Below are positions 35,676 to 47,774 of a DNA stretch of 64,000 bases, one piece after another. Below the pieces are notes generated by a model that saw only the letters and a program-made list of their open reading frames with translations, was not told the DNA's origin and did no database searches. Source of the DNA: Gyromitra esculenta. Lineage: Eukaryota; Ascomycota; Pezizomycetes; Pezizales; Discinaceae. Position numbers and translations under genes: made by a program. The first letter of the stretch is position 1, and every line of letters starts with the position of its first letter. The stretch covers positions 1,426,001 through 1,490,000 of the forward strand of contig JBCAML010000007.1 of NCBI GenBank assembly GCA_038503075.1, in the 5' to 3' direction.

Positions 35676-37110
35676 ATGTCTGGAGCTTCTAAGCCTCCAT
35701 CGATCTGGAGCATCAAGCCTAAAAAGAAGATCCCAACTGTCTCTGGTCCCTCTGCTAGCTCTAGCTCCAGCTCTGCGAAGAGACCTTATGCAGCTATCAA
35801 GGATGAAGATGAAGACAGTGATCTGCAGGAGATTCCTCAATTTGAAGCTGGAACGGGGGAGGGGGAGCACGCGCGAGAGATTACTAAGCTTCTCGGGGTA
35901 CGTGATAGGAAGAACAATCGGACAGCTGCAAAAGACGAACCTGGGTAAAGCCTTCTCCATCTTTTTAAGCTATTCTACTTGCTTGTATAGCTACTGATCC
36001 CCCAGACAGCTCTACAGTGTCTGTACGAAACGTCCGCTCTGCAGGTCCTAAAGTATCTAGGAGCGATCGTGTATTTCTTGTCAGCAGTGCTGAGTTGATC
36101 GAGCGGACGCTTAAAAAACTCGCTTCATCTTCACACCGAGATCAAACTAAGGCAGAGTACCAGAAGGATCTCAGAAAGCTTAGAGACTGTATCCACCTTC
36201 TACCATTTTCAAATGTGGATCGCGTCAACATGAAGTCAACGGGTATCAGGAAAGCTTTGGTGGAAATCACGGATGGCGATTATGGATTACCAATAGATAT
36301 TGTGCTTGATGCCGGGAGCATCCTGACTAAGTGGAGGAACGAAGATTTTGATCCTGCGTTACTCAAAGGCATAGAACTCTCCCAAACTATCAAAAGGGGT
36401 GCTGGAGGCGGTAGTAGGAATACAAAGAGAAACACACATTATTCATTGGAAGATGGTTACGCTTTCAAGAAGAATCCACAGGTTCCAGGACACAACGGAC
36501 TCACTGTAGGGGACTGGTGGCCCTTGCAAATTTGTGCCTTGAGGGATGGGGCTCACGGGGAAATGGAAGCTGGTAGATTATAACCATTTTATGAATCTTC
36601 TTATATTTGATTTGCTAATATTACTCTACTACTCTAGGAATCTCTGGTAACAAAGAACACGGGTGTCTCTCCGTAATCCTCTCGGGGGGCACTTACTCCA
36701 AAGATATTGACTCACTTTCCCATGTTCTTTATTGCGGGACGCTTGGTACTCTTGCCCCATCCTCGGAGGCCTACAATCCAAAGGAACGGAAGCAAATCCC
36801 TGGAATTCCCTCCGCAAACACCCTTTTGCTCCTAACATCCATGAAAAAACAAACGCCAATTCGTTTGCTGAGAGCACACAAAGGCAAATCACAATATGCG
36901 CCCTCTGTAGGACTTCGGTATGACGGACTGTATAAGGTTGCTGACCATGAGATTCTTGACGTGGCATACGCTATGTATAGATTCACGCTTGTTAGGGAAG
37001 AAGGGCAACCGGAGGTTAGATGGGAGGGACCGGGTGCTAGGCCGAATGAGGTCGAGGTGGGCGAGAAGGGCTGGGGAGGGCTGAAGAGCATTATGAAAGG
37101 GGAAAGATAA
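35676..37110 (+). CDS. SRA/YDG-domain protein
   Basis: Three exons (35676-35944, 36010-36572, 36638-37110) give 434 residues. The start ACCATGTC is in good context. The N-terminal 95 residues are low-complexity (Ser run, acidic stretch). A middle helical region (residues about 110-235) precedes a C-terminal SRA/YDG domain (about 247-410): VGDWWPLQI, GAHGEMEAGISGNKEHG, SVILSGGTYSKD, VLYCGTLG and LRYDGLYKV. In UHRF1 and plant SUVH proteins this domain flips out and reads modified cytosine in DNA. No RING, PHD or SET domain accompanies it here. Binding to methylated DNA is inferred from the domain. Its target is unknown. Confidence 0.88.
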
Positions 37111-38961
37111 GTGCGAGTATTTGAGAGGACTATCCAGCGAGACACTGGTTTACCAACATAGGTATTTGGAACTTTTGGAAGTTGAGCGTTTTGGTTTTTT
37201 AGTTTCCTCTTTTGGTTTTCACTTAGCGTTGGGGTGGGAGGCTATTTATTATTGACCGTGCTTGGTAATGTCTGTTTCAGGTTCTTTTGTGGGGTATCTT
37301 TTCTCGTTGAACGTTGTTTATTACCCTGGATTCTCTAAAGGAATCCTCTGATCATGAGTTTATTCTTTAGACAGAAACATTTGAGTAGTTAAAATTATTT
37401 TATTTCGAAGAATAGAAGACTTATGATTGAGTGTAGGTGGTGATAGTAGTGTTAATACTAAGATGTCCTCCAATTTACGGATTTAGTGTTAACGGTGTGA
37501 ATGGGAGTAATTTGCCCCGATAACCCGGACATGGTGGGATGGCCCGAAATTTGACTCCTCAGCTTGGTGGTTTGCTTTCTCATGAAGAAATACGTTGCTA
37601 GGGGAGCTGCCCCCCTGTCCCGGTAACCCGATACCGCAGTGAAAAACCGAATAACGATACTAAGCTGTACAGCGGAACCTTCGATGTTGAAAGGGTATTT
37701 TCGCAATTAGTTGGGCGGCGCCATATTTACTGTTGGCCCGATAGAAACGGCATCAAACCGTTCCTAAGACTTTTATCGGCAAAACCGTAATATAGATCCG
37801 GTTACTAATGCAGATGTCTCCGATCGGGTCTACCGATTCGGAAGAATCTGGAGGCTAAGAATCTTAGTCTTGCCAATAACTATTCTGGGGAATAAGCTTG
37901 TTTTTATTACCAAGTGATTGGCATTCGTAACTTCACTTTAATTTGGTACATAGTGAGCGATATTAGTTAGAAAAACTAGTTTTTGGTCCAAGTATGAGGT
38001 TTGGTTAGCTATCACGATGAAGAAACTCCTACATGCAAATATCGAGATTCCTGCTCTCATGAAGTGCGAAAATTCAACTGTAAGTACATACATAATGCGT
38101 TAACAGACCCAAAGGAACTATCATATGGGAGGGTCCTCCCCGCTGTTCTATCTGATCTATTTCTTGCGTGTCTTACGTGTCAAAAGGTACCACTTTTATC
38201 CGATGCAGATTGCTCAATTAGTTAACATGCTTAGGCTAGATATTCTCCTGAAATTTTGGTTTGGGGTGACCCGGCCCGTATGTTACTAACCAGGTTATCG
38301 TCTATCAAATCATGGGAAACTAGATTTGCGAGGTATACAAGAACCTGTATAATAAATAAGCTCAGGTCCTCCAATCCCCAAAAAGAAAAAGACTGTTTGC
38401 CGACAAGGAGGTCCTGACACAACTTACAGAAAGAAAGAAAAACGGGGGTACTAACTATCGCTAGGGGAGGGCACTCGAGTAAATGAACCGTTAGCTGAGC
38501 CTCGGGCGATGAGACCCCGGGGCTATCGCTGGTTGAAGGCATGGGACCGAGCTTTAATAGGGAGACCAGCATCTTGCACATGGTTCCCCACATTCGGTTG
38601 CTATCCATTGACCAGGTCCCTGCCCTTCTCGCCTTTTCTCCACACCAAAGCTGGACTTGATAATTGGCCAATTCTTCGGGACTCAAAACTTTCGGGGCCT
38701 TTTGCATCCCGGGTAATACTCATGTACACTTTTCCCAAGATTGAGTGACAACCTTAACTAAAAGGCTTCCAAGACCTCGCTATATTGATGTCCGAGAATT
38801 CGCTACGTAGCTGTGGAGGAAGGAGGAAGAGGAAGAGGAGAAGACCGAAAGTTCTTTTAAATAGTGCTTTTCCTAGATATTTATTTTATTTTGCTTGTTG
38901 AATTTACAGTCCCACCGCCATATCTGCTGCTTTTAATATTGCCAGATTTGAGTTTTAAAGC
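37111..38961. other. Intergenic, no supported gene
   Basis: The 3' side of the SRA gene is followed by AT-rich sequence. A 158-codon minus ORF (38231-38707) has no start context, motif or splice support that I can see. Sequence just before 38962 is the presumed promoter of the GH28 gene. Confidence 0.45.
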
Positions 38962-40738
38962 ATGAAAATCACTTTAGTTTCCGTGGTTTTAGCGGCAGTG
39001 CTCCCCTGTCTCGCTGTTCCTTCAAAACCCTTGCAAGCTCGAAATCTCATTGCGCTTGCTCCAAGGACAAACAAACTCCGGGGCCATTACAATCCGGGAG
39101 GACCTCGACACCACGAGTTCCCGCATCGTCACCATCGCAATGAAGTACATCTCCGCCCATCGCGGAATGATACGGATGATGTATCAGATGAGTTTCTGGA
39201 AGCCATTAAAAAGGCTAATCACGGTGGAACATTGGTGCTCGAGAAGGGGAAACAGTATGTGCTGGGAAAGAAATTGGATTTGACATTTCTAAATGATATT
39301 CATGTCCAGCTTGACGGCCAGATTTTGGTAGGGATTCCGTGCTGAAAGGAGAATTTTTCTGCATGGGGGTTGAAACTAACGGTTAATTATGATAGTTTAC
39401 GAACGATACGAAGTATTGGCAGAGCAACTATTTCTTCCACCCTTTCCAAAACTCAATCACGTTTTGGCAATGGGGAGGAAAAGATATTGTCATCAAGGGG
39501 AAGGGAGAAATCAATGGGAATGGACAAGCCTGGTATGACGGGTTTGCTGGGAGGGAAATTTTGGTACCAATCCTAGTATTTACTATCGTTCTGTCGAATA
39601 AATACTGAACGCGCTACTTTCATTAGGATCCTAATAACGTCTACCTTCGCCCAAATCTATTCACCGCGGTCAATGCCAGTGGGCTGCTTATCGATGGTAT
39701 CACTTTCCGAAATTCACCATGCTGGACGAATTTCCTCATCACGTCCCGTGACATTTTCTACAACGACGTCTTAATCGAGGCACAGTCCACCAACCAGGTT
39801 TGAAACTCCCCGTGTTAATAGTAACAACCATGATAACTAACAGCCTCTTCTAGAATCTCCCGAAAAACACGGATGGATGGGATTCTTACAATGTGGACGG
39901 TTTGACCGTCACAAATGCCCGAGTAAATATTGGCGACGACTGCTTCAGCCCGAAGCCAAACACAACGAATATCTATGTGCAAAATCTCTGGTGTAACGGT
40001 GAGCACCAAGGAGAAGAACGATATACTATGAATGAAGCGCTCACTATGTATTAGGTACGCACGGAGTCTCAATGGGTAGTATCGGTCAATACCCAGGAGT
40101 CCAAGATATTATTGAAAATGTCTACATCGAAAATGTGACCATGTTGAATGCTCAGGTTTGTAACTTCAAACTGTATCCCCTTTTGGAAGTGTGGAATTCA
40201 AATAGATTAGTTACTAATGCCAATATTTATAGAACGGAGCCAGACTTAAAGCGTGGGCCGGTCCAAATATCGGATACGGCAGAATGAACAACATCACATA
40301 TAAAGACTTCTACGTAGAGAACGTTGATTATCCACTTATCCTTACCCAATGCTACTTCAACATCAATACGGTCAGTGCCGCTATCAATCGCTCTCTGGAC
40401 AGCTGTATACCTGTTTCCCTGCATTGAGCTAACTGAAAGTTTTCTAGACCGAATGTTCTGCACATCCTTCGGAAGTCGATATTTCCAACGTTACATTCCT
40501 TAATTTCAATGGCATGAGTTCCGGTGCAAGAGGAAGACTTGTAGTCGAGGTCATTTGCTCTCCTAATGCAGTATGCGAAGATATCTATATGGACGATATC
40601 GATATTAGCTCCCCGCTGGGTGCACCAATCTACACCTGCGATGGCGTTACAGGAGGTATTGGGGTAGACTGTGTTCCGTCTAATTCTACTGAAGCAATAG
40701 CAGCACTAGCGACTAAACTTCCTAGTACAAACCTGTAA
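38962..40738 (+). CDS. GH28 exopolygalacturonase (galacturan 1,4-alpha-galacturonidase type)
   Basis: Seven exons (38962-39327, 39396-39563, 39627-39797, 39854-39998, 40055-40155, 40233-40370, 40448-40738) give 459 residues, with a signal peptide (MKITLVSVVLAAVLPCLA). All GH28 catalytic motifs are present: NTDGWD (240-245), GDDC (262-265), GTHG (284-287) and RLK (321-323). The GDDCFSPKPN variant and overall length fit exo-acting fungal enzymes, which release galacturonic acid from the non-reducing ends of pectin chains. Many N-glycosylation sequons fit secretion. Every intron is a consensus GT/AG of 55-85 nt. No lesion is seen. The exo assignment is by resemblance; endo activity is less likely. 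Confidence 0.92.
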
Positions 40739-41320
40739 TTTTAATCTTGTTGAGTGGTGGGACGCTGTCTATAGCCAGACTCAGCAGTTTTAGCTTAGAC
40801 ACCAAAACATAGATTTTTGATGTTGTTCAATTGTAAAGGAGTAGAGTACCTCAGCAGTGCTAAATTACGGGTCAATCAACGAGTGGATCTTACATCCGAC
40901 CAATTTAACTTTTTAAATTTAGTGTAGGTATGATCAATCCTTGTGGTAAGTTTCATCGTCAACTGTAAATTTGGATATAGTACTTCGTATAATCACACTC
41001 ACATCTAGGCCTCACCATCTGGAAGTATTGCGTCTCAACGGACCTTCGTCGATTCCTTTTCTGAGTGATCATACACGGATTATATCTAGTCTCTATATAG
41101 CAATGCATTTAGCATCAACTAGAGAATGCTTATGCAGCACGGAAGAGCGTAGGAATAAAGATCAGGTCTAAAGCCCTCTTGGGAGGTAATTATGGAAATT
41201 TACTATGGATTTTTGAAGATGTGGCTGTGACTTAAACAAAAACAGAGAACTCTTTACATTTGCTTTCTTTCTCCACCGATCAAGCAATCTCCAGATCCTA
41301 AAATTACAATTTCCAACCCT
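40739..41320. other. Convergent intergenic spacer
   Basis: This lies between the 3' ends of the GH28 gene and the minus-strand gene at 41321-43531. It probably holds both termination regions. No other feature is visible. Confidence 0.5.
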
Positions 41321-43531
41321 TCAATCACAGATTCTACATCCCCCCTTTTCTCCACAGTCGTGCATATCCCTTCCTCTCTTGCTACCCGCATTGGACCAAG
41401 TTGCATAAGTAAACTTCGGATCCTTCCCGACAAACTTAGACGCGAGTTTCACCCTACCCATCAATGGCTTTTCCAAGCTTCCATCTTGCAAAACACGTTT
41501 TTGCCCATCCAAAATATCGCCAGCTTTAGCTATAAAATTTTCGAACACTTTAGTCGTGTGTAACCCCGAACCCTTCTCAGATGCAGGCGGCACCTGAGGG
41601 AAGTGACGAGGATCGAGGAAAATGGGATTTGGTGTGAAATCCAGAGTTTTTGCTTCCGAAGGTGCGCTGGCTTTCTTCATGCGTGGTGTCAGGAGTCGGC
41701 GGGCTTGAAATAAGGGAAGAGGATCTTTCTGTGCAACTAATCCTAAATCCTGTTTCTCAATATGATTAGATTTCATGCTTGCCTGTAGCTTTGTGGAAGG
41801 GCGTATGTTTTGTGTGGACATAGGGTCTCCGCCCAGGAAAATACGTTCTGAGTTGATTGATCCCGTAGTTGGAGGAGGCATGGTAACGCTTCTACCTATT
41901 TTGTTACCCTTGGTCGAAATACACGTAGTTCTGGTACTGCCTGTTCCCTCGAACGGACGAGGACTGAGGAAGAGATGGTCTGGTGTAAAATCAAGTGTTT
42001 TGGGAACGGGGTATGCCACTGGAACAGGACGGCGTTTGCTAGATGATAACTTCCCCAACGGTATACGACTAGGACTAACCATATTTTCAATCTCTACCGA
42101 ATCATTCTCGCTATTCGTAGAAGTTCTTCGGACCGCTTGGCGAGAACTGAGGTATAGACTGACTAGCCTGGGTGGCATTTGATCCAGAACATCGGGTTGC
42201 GCTATTTTTTCGACTTCCATATTCCCCATTACAGTTGCCAGTATTTTCGGTGTTGAAGTGATACCAAATTGTGAAGGGCTCGGAATAGGAGCAAAATCTG
42301 ATGGTTTGAGTGCCGTTCGCGATTTGAGGTTTCGCTTCTCACCGTTAATATTTCCCGATGCTTTACCAACTAGCCTCTTAGCCACTTGGGGTGGAGAAAT
42401 AGAGGGCGATATAATTTTTGCCGTCAGCTCCTCATCTGTAACCATTGTAAACGGTTTCTGATTAGAAGGAGCTGCATGGAGTGCATCACTCAGACTCAGA
42501 GGGCTCTTATCAGTATCGAGTATTGGACCCTGTTCCTCGAATCCTGTAGGGTTACTTGTCTTGCGACCCGGTGTCGAGCAAGTTTTATTTTCCTTTTCAC
42601 TCTTACGTACACGAAGTTCGTTCTTTGTGCTTTTGATTGTTGGTTTTTTTATCAAAGAGATTTTTGAAGGGCCACCCTTTCTAGAACTAGCGAAGTGCTT
42701 GATTTTCAGCCTTTCAGACGTAAGCAAGCCAGTGTTCTCCTTTAGCCCTGAACTAGTTCTCTCACTTGTATGTAATAGCGGAGAGTTGGACTGAAGGTCG
42801 TTCGGAGGGGGTTTGGGATATAAAGGAAATGGTATTTGTGTCTCAGGTGCAGTAAACACTGTAGCTGGAAAGGTCCTAAAATTTGTATCCTCGATACCAC
42901 CGTTGGTAGCCACATGTTGGGTTTTATCGCTGACCAACCCATCATATAAAAGCTCTCCGTTCTGGGCACGACTTTCGTTTATTGGTGTACCAAAATGCTT
43001 TAGTTTTCCGTAATTTTGAGGTTCACTCTTATTAGATGGAAGGTTCGAGTCGAGATTCCTCTCGGGGTGTCTCTGATACTGGGGCGATGGCCCCAGATGT
43101 GAGCAGTCATTTGCATTCAAAACCTCCTCATGAGCCAAGTTCTTCGAGCCATCGGTTTCTTGGTCCCCTTTAACAGGGAACTCCTCTCCGTGGTCTTTCA
43201 CCTCATCTGAGAGAGCCGACATGCTGCTTAGGGTACCATATTGACTTGGGGTTTCGTCCATACTCTCGTGCTCAATCCCTAGAGAGCTATCGCCCTGCTT
43301 GTCGATTGGGCCGGTACTTGGGTTGCCTCCTTCGCGATTTAAATCGCGCCTGGTGACATAGTAAATCACTAACCCAGTGCCAGCGATAGTGCTAATCAAA
43401 AGCAGCCCTAGGAATAGCATTCCCCGCGTCAGTTCTTCACTGATTTGATGACCGGGAGAGGAGGAAATGTGGAGAACTGAGACGAGTGATGAACAAGAAA
43501 ACACGGGCAAGCCTCCAGACACTAGGCGCAA
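41321..43531 (-). CDS. Large single-pass membrane protein with disordered, repeat-bearing tail
   Basis: An intronless ORF of 736 codons encodes a hydrophobic segment (residues about 38-60, MLFLGLLLISTIAGTGLVIYYV) followed by basic residues (TRRDLNR), then about 670 residues of Ser/Pro/Lys-rich, probably disordered sequence. Two copies of a short motif, KTLDFTPDHLFLSPRPF (near residue 510) and KTLDFTPNPIFLDPRHF (near 626), suggest a repeated linear binding element. The C-terminus ends in a small Cys cluster (DCGEKGGCRICD). The first 37 residues are only weakly signal-like; a start at Met38 is possible. I do not recognise the family. Such a long intact ORF argues that it is real. Many Ser/Thr-Pro sites suggest phosphorylation. 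Confidence 0.8.
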   Translation of the reverse strand: MRLVSGGLPVFSCSSLVSVLHISSSPGHQISEELTRGMLFLGLLLISTIAGTGLVIYYVTRRDLNREGGNPSTGPIDKQGDSSLGIEHESMDETPSQYGTLSSMSALSDEVKDHGEEFPVKGDQETDGSKNLAHEEVLNANDCSHLGPSPQYQRHPERNLDSNLPSNKSEPQNYGKLKHFGTPINESRAQNGELLYDGLVSDKTQHVATNGGIEDTNFRTFPATVFTAPETQIPFPLYPKPPPNDLQSNSPLLHTSERTSSGLKENTGLLTSERLKIKHFASSRKGGPSKISLIKKPTIKSTKNELRVRKSEKENKTCSTPGRKTSNPTGFEEQGPILDTDKSPLSLSDALHAAPSNQKPFTMVTDEELTAKIISPSISPPQVAKRLVGKASGNINGEKRNLKSRTALKPSDFAPIPSPSQFGITSTPKILATVMGNMEVEKIAQPDVLDQMPPRLVSLYLSSRQAVRRTSTNSENDSVEIENMVSPSRIPLGKLSSSKRRPVPVAYPVPKTLDFTPDHLFLSPRPFEGTGSTRTTCISTKGNKIGRSVTMPPPTTGSINSERIFLGGDPMSTQNIRPSTKLQASMKSNHIEKQDLGLVAQKDPLPLFQARRLLTPRMKKASAPSEAKTLDFTPNPIFLDPRHFPQVPPASEKGSGLHTTKVFENFIAKAGDILDGQKRVLQDGSLEKPLMGRVKLASKFVGKDPKFTYATWSNAGSKRGRDMHDCGEKGGCRICD

Positions 43532-45969
43532 AAAAAAACAGTCACAGTACTGGGGAGCGTTGCCCTAGGTGACCAGGTCGATATTCTTCAAGCTCACGGC
43601 GGATGAGGACGAAAGCCCCCCAGATCCGCCAATTACCGGAAAGGAGAGAATTATCTATGAATATTAAATATCTCTCATCTTTTGATCTAGCTCCACAGTC
43701 AATAGTTTTGTTCAGGAGAAATTTCAAACCCTACTTAGATCTAGAACCCACTCGACTTATCAAGAAACATCTCAACATCCGATGTTATAGTAAATATTAT
43801 TTCATGGCGATTTGATCACAAGAGCTAGAGTGTACATGTGATCAAAGGCGGTCGACCCAAAATTATAGGATAGATCATAGAGATACATGTAACTCGGAGA
43901 ATATATCGAGCCGTAAATCTTGCTGCAATAGTAGAGACTTTGCGCTTTTGAGCCAGCCCTGGTTTTTGACCAACCAGAAGCTGATCTGCGCCAATCAAAT
44001 TGCTAGAAATCGGAGCTGGATCTATTTGCGCAAAGTCTCTAGTGACTTAGCAGCAAGATGGGGTGATAAGGGCTAGGGTTATCACATAAAACGTAGTAGG
44101 GTAAGGGCTTCCGTTTTTCGCCTCGCTCCTCTGGTCCTCGCACCATACTCGATAAGGCCCCGCTGTGACACTGACTGAGAACGCTGGTACCATTAACCCC
44201 TTTTATCTAACTGGCTTTCGAGAATATCTCTGTTGTTAACAGTGCACTTGGCACACTAAAAGGGAATAAAGACCGAGAATAACTCCCATAGAAGACTAGC
44301 GAGCGACGGTAACCCATCTTATCTAACATATAGCGATATGGTACAAGCTATTCGAGGAAGCTGTATGTATTTATGGGATATTAAAGACTTACAATCTTTC
44401 TACAATTGCCTTGTAAGTTCATCTACTTTCACAATATTATAATTACATAAGTGACGCATCCTAAAGCGCCATACATGCTCGTATGATACCTAACCTTCGA
44501 CTATAGAAACGAGTTCTTAATAAGTTAATACGCATGATCTAGGGGACACTCCGGGGATGGTTGATTCGATGAACGGAATGGCGTGGGCTTGTGAGAGTAC
44601 AGAAACCATGCAACAACCCATCAGACACAAAACGGCCGATACCCTCTTCGCACCATTCATTTCAATATAGTTTCTCTGCTGTTAGTCTCCATATATGCTC
44701 TCGAATCCCACATACGCTATAGATAGCAGATATATTTGAAATAGTTTCTGGTCTACTGTGTAATCCAAATCTATACGAAACCAGAAATCGACGATGAAAG
44801 GGATGTCTCCCAACCCATTATGCCAGTCCACGCACCATGCTGCCCCGTGCATGGGGCTGGATTTTTCCCGGGAGTATTATGTTGCCTGGACGCTGGAAGC
44901 CGGACACCGGGCGTGCAGCACGGATACATACAACGCAGGTAGGTGGCCTCATACAAAGTCACTGAATACCAAAGTTAACAGAAGTGAAGAGCACCAGCAC
45001 TAATATGACTACTAGTTATCTTTCAGGGAGATAAAGGTAAGATTTACGGAGCTGGGAAGCGAAAACGTACCACGACCGCTCAGCAAGTGTGACTACATGC
45101 ATATGTATCTTAAGCTTAGACATAACGAATGATTAAACCCCGAATACCAACTATTGGGTATCTTTCTCTAGAGCACGCTCTAAAAAAAAATCATGATATA
45201 GTAACTATCTATGCACCTGATTTGATTTTTACGTATTATACTTGTATGTGGAAATAGTTTAGTGACATGGAACTACAGCACCGGGAAGGGGGGTGAAATT
45301 GGTATAGTATTCGTACATCATTCTCACGAATGCGGGAGTAAATTGGTAATGCTACAGAATTCTCAAAGGTAATACGGTAGTCATCCTGGCTATTCCTACA
45401 CTTTCTAGCAATATGGTACCAAAAACACCCCACTTTCCAGCACTGTAATATCACTGAGTAAAGTTAGGGAAATGGCTAAGCTATGCCAATTGAAAATCAT
45501 TTACATATTTGTTATCGACTAAATAGAAAGAGCTAGAATCTCAAGAAGTAGGATATTATGAATACCTCGCGGCAAAGAGGTGTCTCTTGGCATTTATTTA
45601 TGCTACGGGAAGATACATAACATATCATACAATCAATAGACCACTTTATACCAATTTTATATTCCAGGGGCCCCGTATACTCCCGATCCGTGGGAGATGT
45701 GTACTCATAAACCCTAGCTAGATGTAGCACCATGCATTACGCTTGTCGCCACTGAATTAAGCTTGATTACTTGATGGGTTCTCCGGGTCATCCTTTAAAT
45801 TTGTAAATATCGAAGACAGTTAGCATTATCCTCTTTGTTGCCCAAATGTTAGTGATTCAGAGCGTGAAAACAGAACTACCTAGTCAACCTCTCCCTCCTC
45901 CTCCCATCCCTTCTACTTCGATAGTTTTATATGACTAACTCTGACATTCTCCTAGCAACACAACCAACT
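43532..45969. other. Intergenic, contains a short MITE-like element
   Basis: No gene is supported across this 2.4-kb stretch. Apart from the inverted-repeat element at 43917-44059 I see AT-rich sequence with short ORFs only. Confidence 0.5.
43917..44059. mobile_element. 143-bp inverted-repeat element (MITE-like)
   Basis: Left arm 43917-43945 and right arm 44028-44059 are reverse complements: ATCTTGCTGC and AGAGACTTTGCGC match on both sides, separated by a few mismatched or unequal bases. The interior of about 80 bp is noncoding. Size and structure fit a miniature inverted-repeat transposable element. I cannot identify a convincing target duplication, so a palindrome of another origin is possible. 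Confidence 0.55.
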
Positions 45970-47774
45970 ATGGCATCACAAAGGATTCTTTTATATTTCT
46001 TAGTTAGTGCTTTGTGTTTCACCTGGGGGGGTTATGCTCAGCGCGTTACTGTGTTGGATAGCGAGATATGTCAGCGCTATGGGCAGAGTAGTGAGTCTTT
46101 TTTCTTCTTGCAGCATTGAAATACCTAATACTAATATGTGGACCTAGGTGCGGTGGTTGGGGATAAAGTTTACTACGACGGCGGTTGGATCTCTAAAACG
46201 GCTGTCAAGGCATCTGGTGATGCTGCACGCCAAGCCAAGCTACTGGCTATTGACGTCTCGGTGTCGTGGAAAACAAGTGAGGTCCCGTTAGAACAAATTA
46301 CAATAGCTCCAAGTAAGTATTCACGCTTTTAATATGTGTGGCTATTATCGTACTATTCATACTAATACCCCCGGATGCGATCAGTTCAGCATCTTACTGA
46401 GAATTCCGTCCTTTTTTCGGACGCGAATTTTCTCTACCAGTACGGCTACTTCCAAGATTTGAGCAGTCTTTTCAAAACCTGGGTTATTAATCCCACGGCT
46501 ACAACTCCATCGTGGATCTCTGTAAGCCCAAGGACCACAGGGCTTCAGATGCAAGGCAATAAGTTGATGTTTCCAGTTGGCAACGCCGGATATACCCAAG
46601 GGGGAGGCTTTGGGTATTCGGTCGGTGGCTCCAACAACGGAGTAATCAGCTTCTCGTCCAGTGTGATGCAATACGATTTGCACAATCAACAGGTTGCCAA
46701 TATCTCTGCCGGATTTACATCGATGCCGAAAGGTGCACTTGTCTACCTTCCGTTCGGCGCTATGGGCTCGTTGATTTCAATTGGAGGGTTAGATTTTGAC
46801 AATAACCAGGTTCGTACTCATAACTACTTTTATGGTGCAAAAATTCACTGTTTAACCATACTTTTTACAAAAACTAGATCTCACCAACAACCATTGCAAT
46901 CTTCGACATTGGTGCCAAAAAATGGTACATCCAGAGAGCAACTGGCGACTACCCGACTTCACTTATCTCTGGAACGGCAGTGGTTTTGACTTCCTCAGAC
47001 AGCTCGTCCTATAATATTTATGTCACGAATCCACTTGGGATGTTTATACTTTCAATCCCCTCGTTCACCTGGTACACCGTCCAGTCAACAGGCGACAATG
47101 CACCATGGCTAAGAGAAAAGCCTAGTCTGAACTTGGTGGGTAAAAAGCAATTACTACTATATGGGGGACAAAACGGAGACGACTGCGATACACAGGTAGC
47201 TTACGTATTTGACACGACCTCTTTGACCTGGAAAGATCACTTTGACCCAAACGTGAGTGACTATTTAGTACCTAGTATAATCACGGATCGGATTGGGGGA
47301 GATGGGAGAGGAGGTGCCTCGGTGAATGGACCATCATCATGGGACGACGATAATCTTCAAGTTCTTTTTTTGGCACGAGACTCTCGGGCAACAACTACAA
47401 CCTCAAATTCCATAGCAACCACGACCTCCACTGATCGCGATAGAAGTTCAATCACAGTTTCAAATTCCGATGGCGAAGGCCCCGAAGCAACATATTACGG
47501 TTACTCACCAACAGGGAATTCGAAACATAAACCTATATTACCTCTCCCCGCTATTGTTGGAGTATCTGTCGGCGGAGTAGTTTTCATATCAGTTGCCATC
47601 ACAGTCTTTTACATTTATGGGCGCCACCGCAACCCAACATCCGAGCCTCAAGTCGAAGCCATGGAGTTCGTCCCTGGAGGACCCTCAGAATTATGTTCAA
47701 ACGAGAGGCCTATCTACGAGCTACACTCCCCCACGGAAAAAAAATTCACTCCGGAGTTAGACAGCGCCCAATAA
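45970..47774 (+). CDS. Kelch-type cell-surface protein with C-terminal membrane anchor
   Basis: Four exons (45970-46090, 46148-46312, 46385-46809, 46878-47774) give 535 residues. The ATG at 45970 begins a good signal peptide (MASQRILLYFLVSALCFTWGGYAQ); an in-frame ATG at 45931 adds 13 residues that would weaken it. The extracellular part has kelch-like blades (VVGDKVYYDGGW, LISIGGLDFDN, TTIAIFDIGAKKWY, LLLYGGQNGDD, YVFDTTSLTW), i.e. a beta-propeller usually used for binding. A Ser/Thr-rich stalk, one transmembrane helix (about 458-482) and a tail of about 50 residues follow. Related fungal proteins are poorly characterised, so a surface sensing or adhesion role is inference. Confidence 0.85.

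Noticed and set aside
38231..38707. 158-codon minus ORF near the GH28 promoter
   Set aside because: Longest open frame in an otherwise empty stretch, but low-complexity Leu/Ser/Pro composition without motif or splice signals; left out of the gene list.
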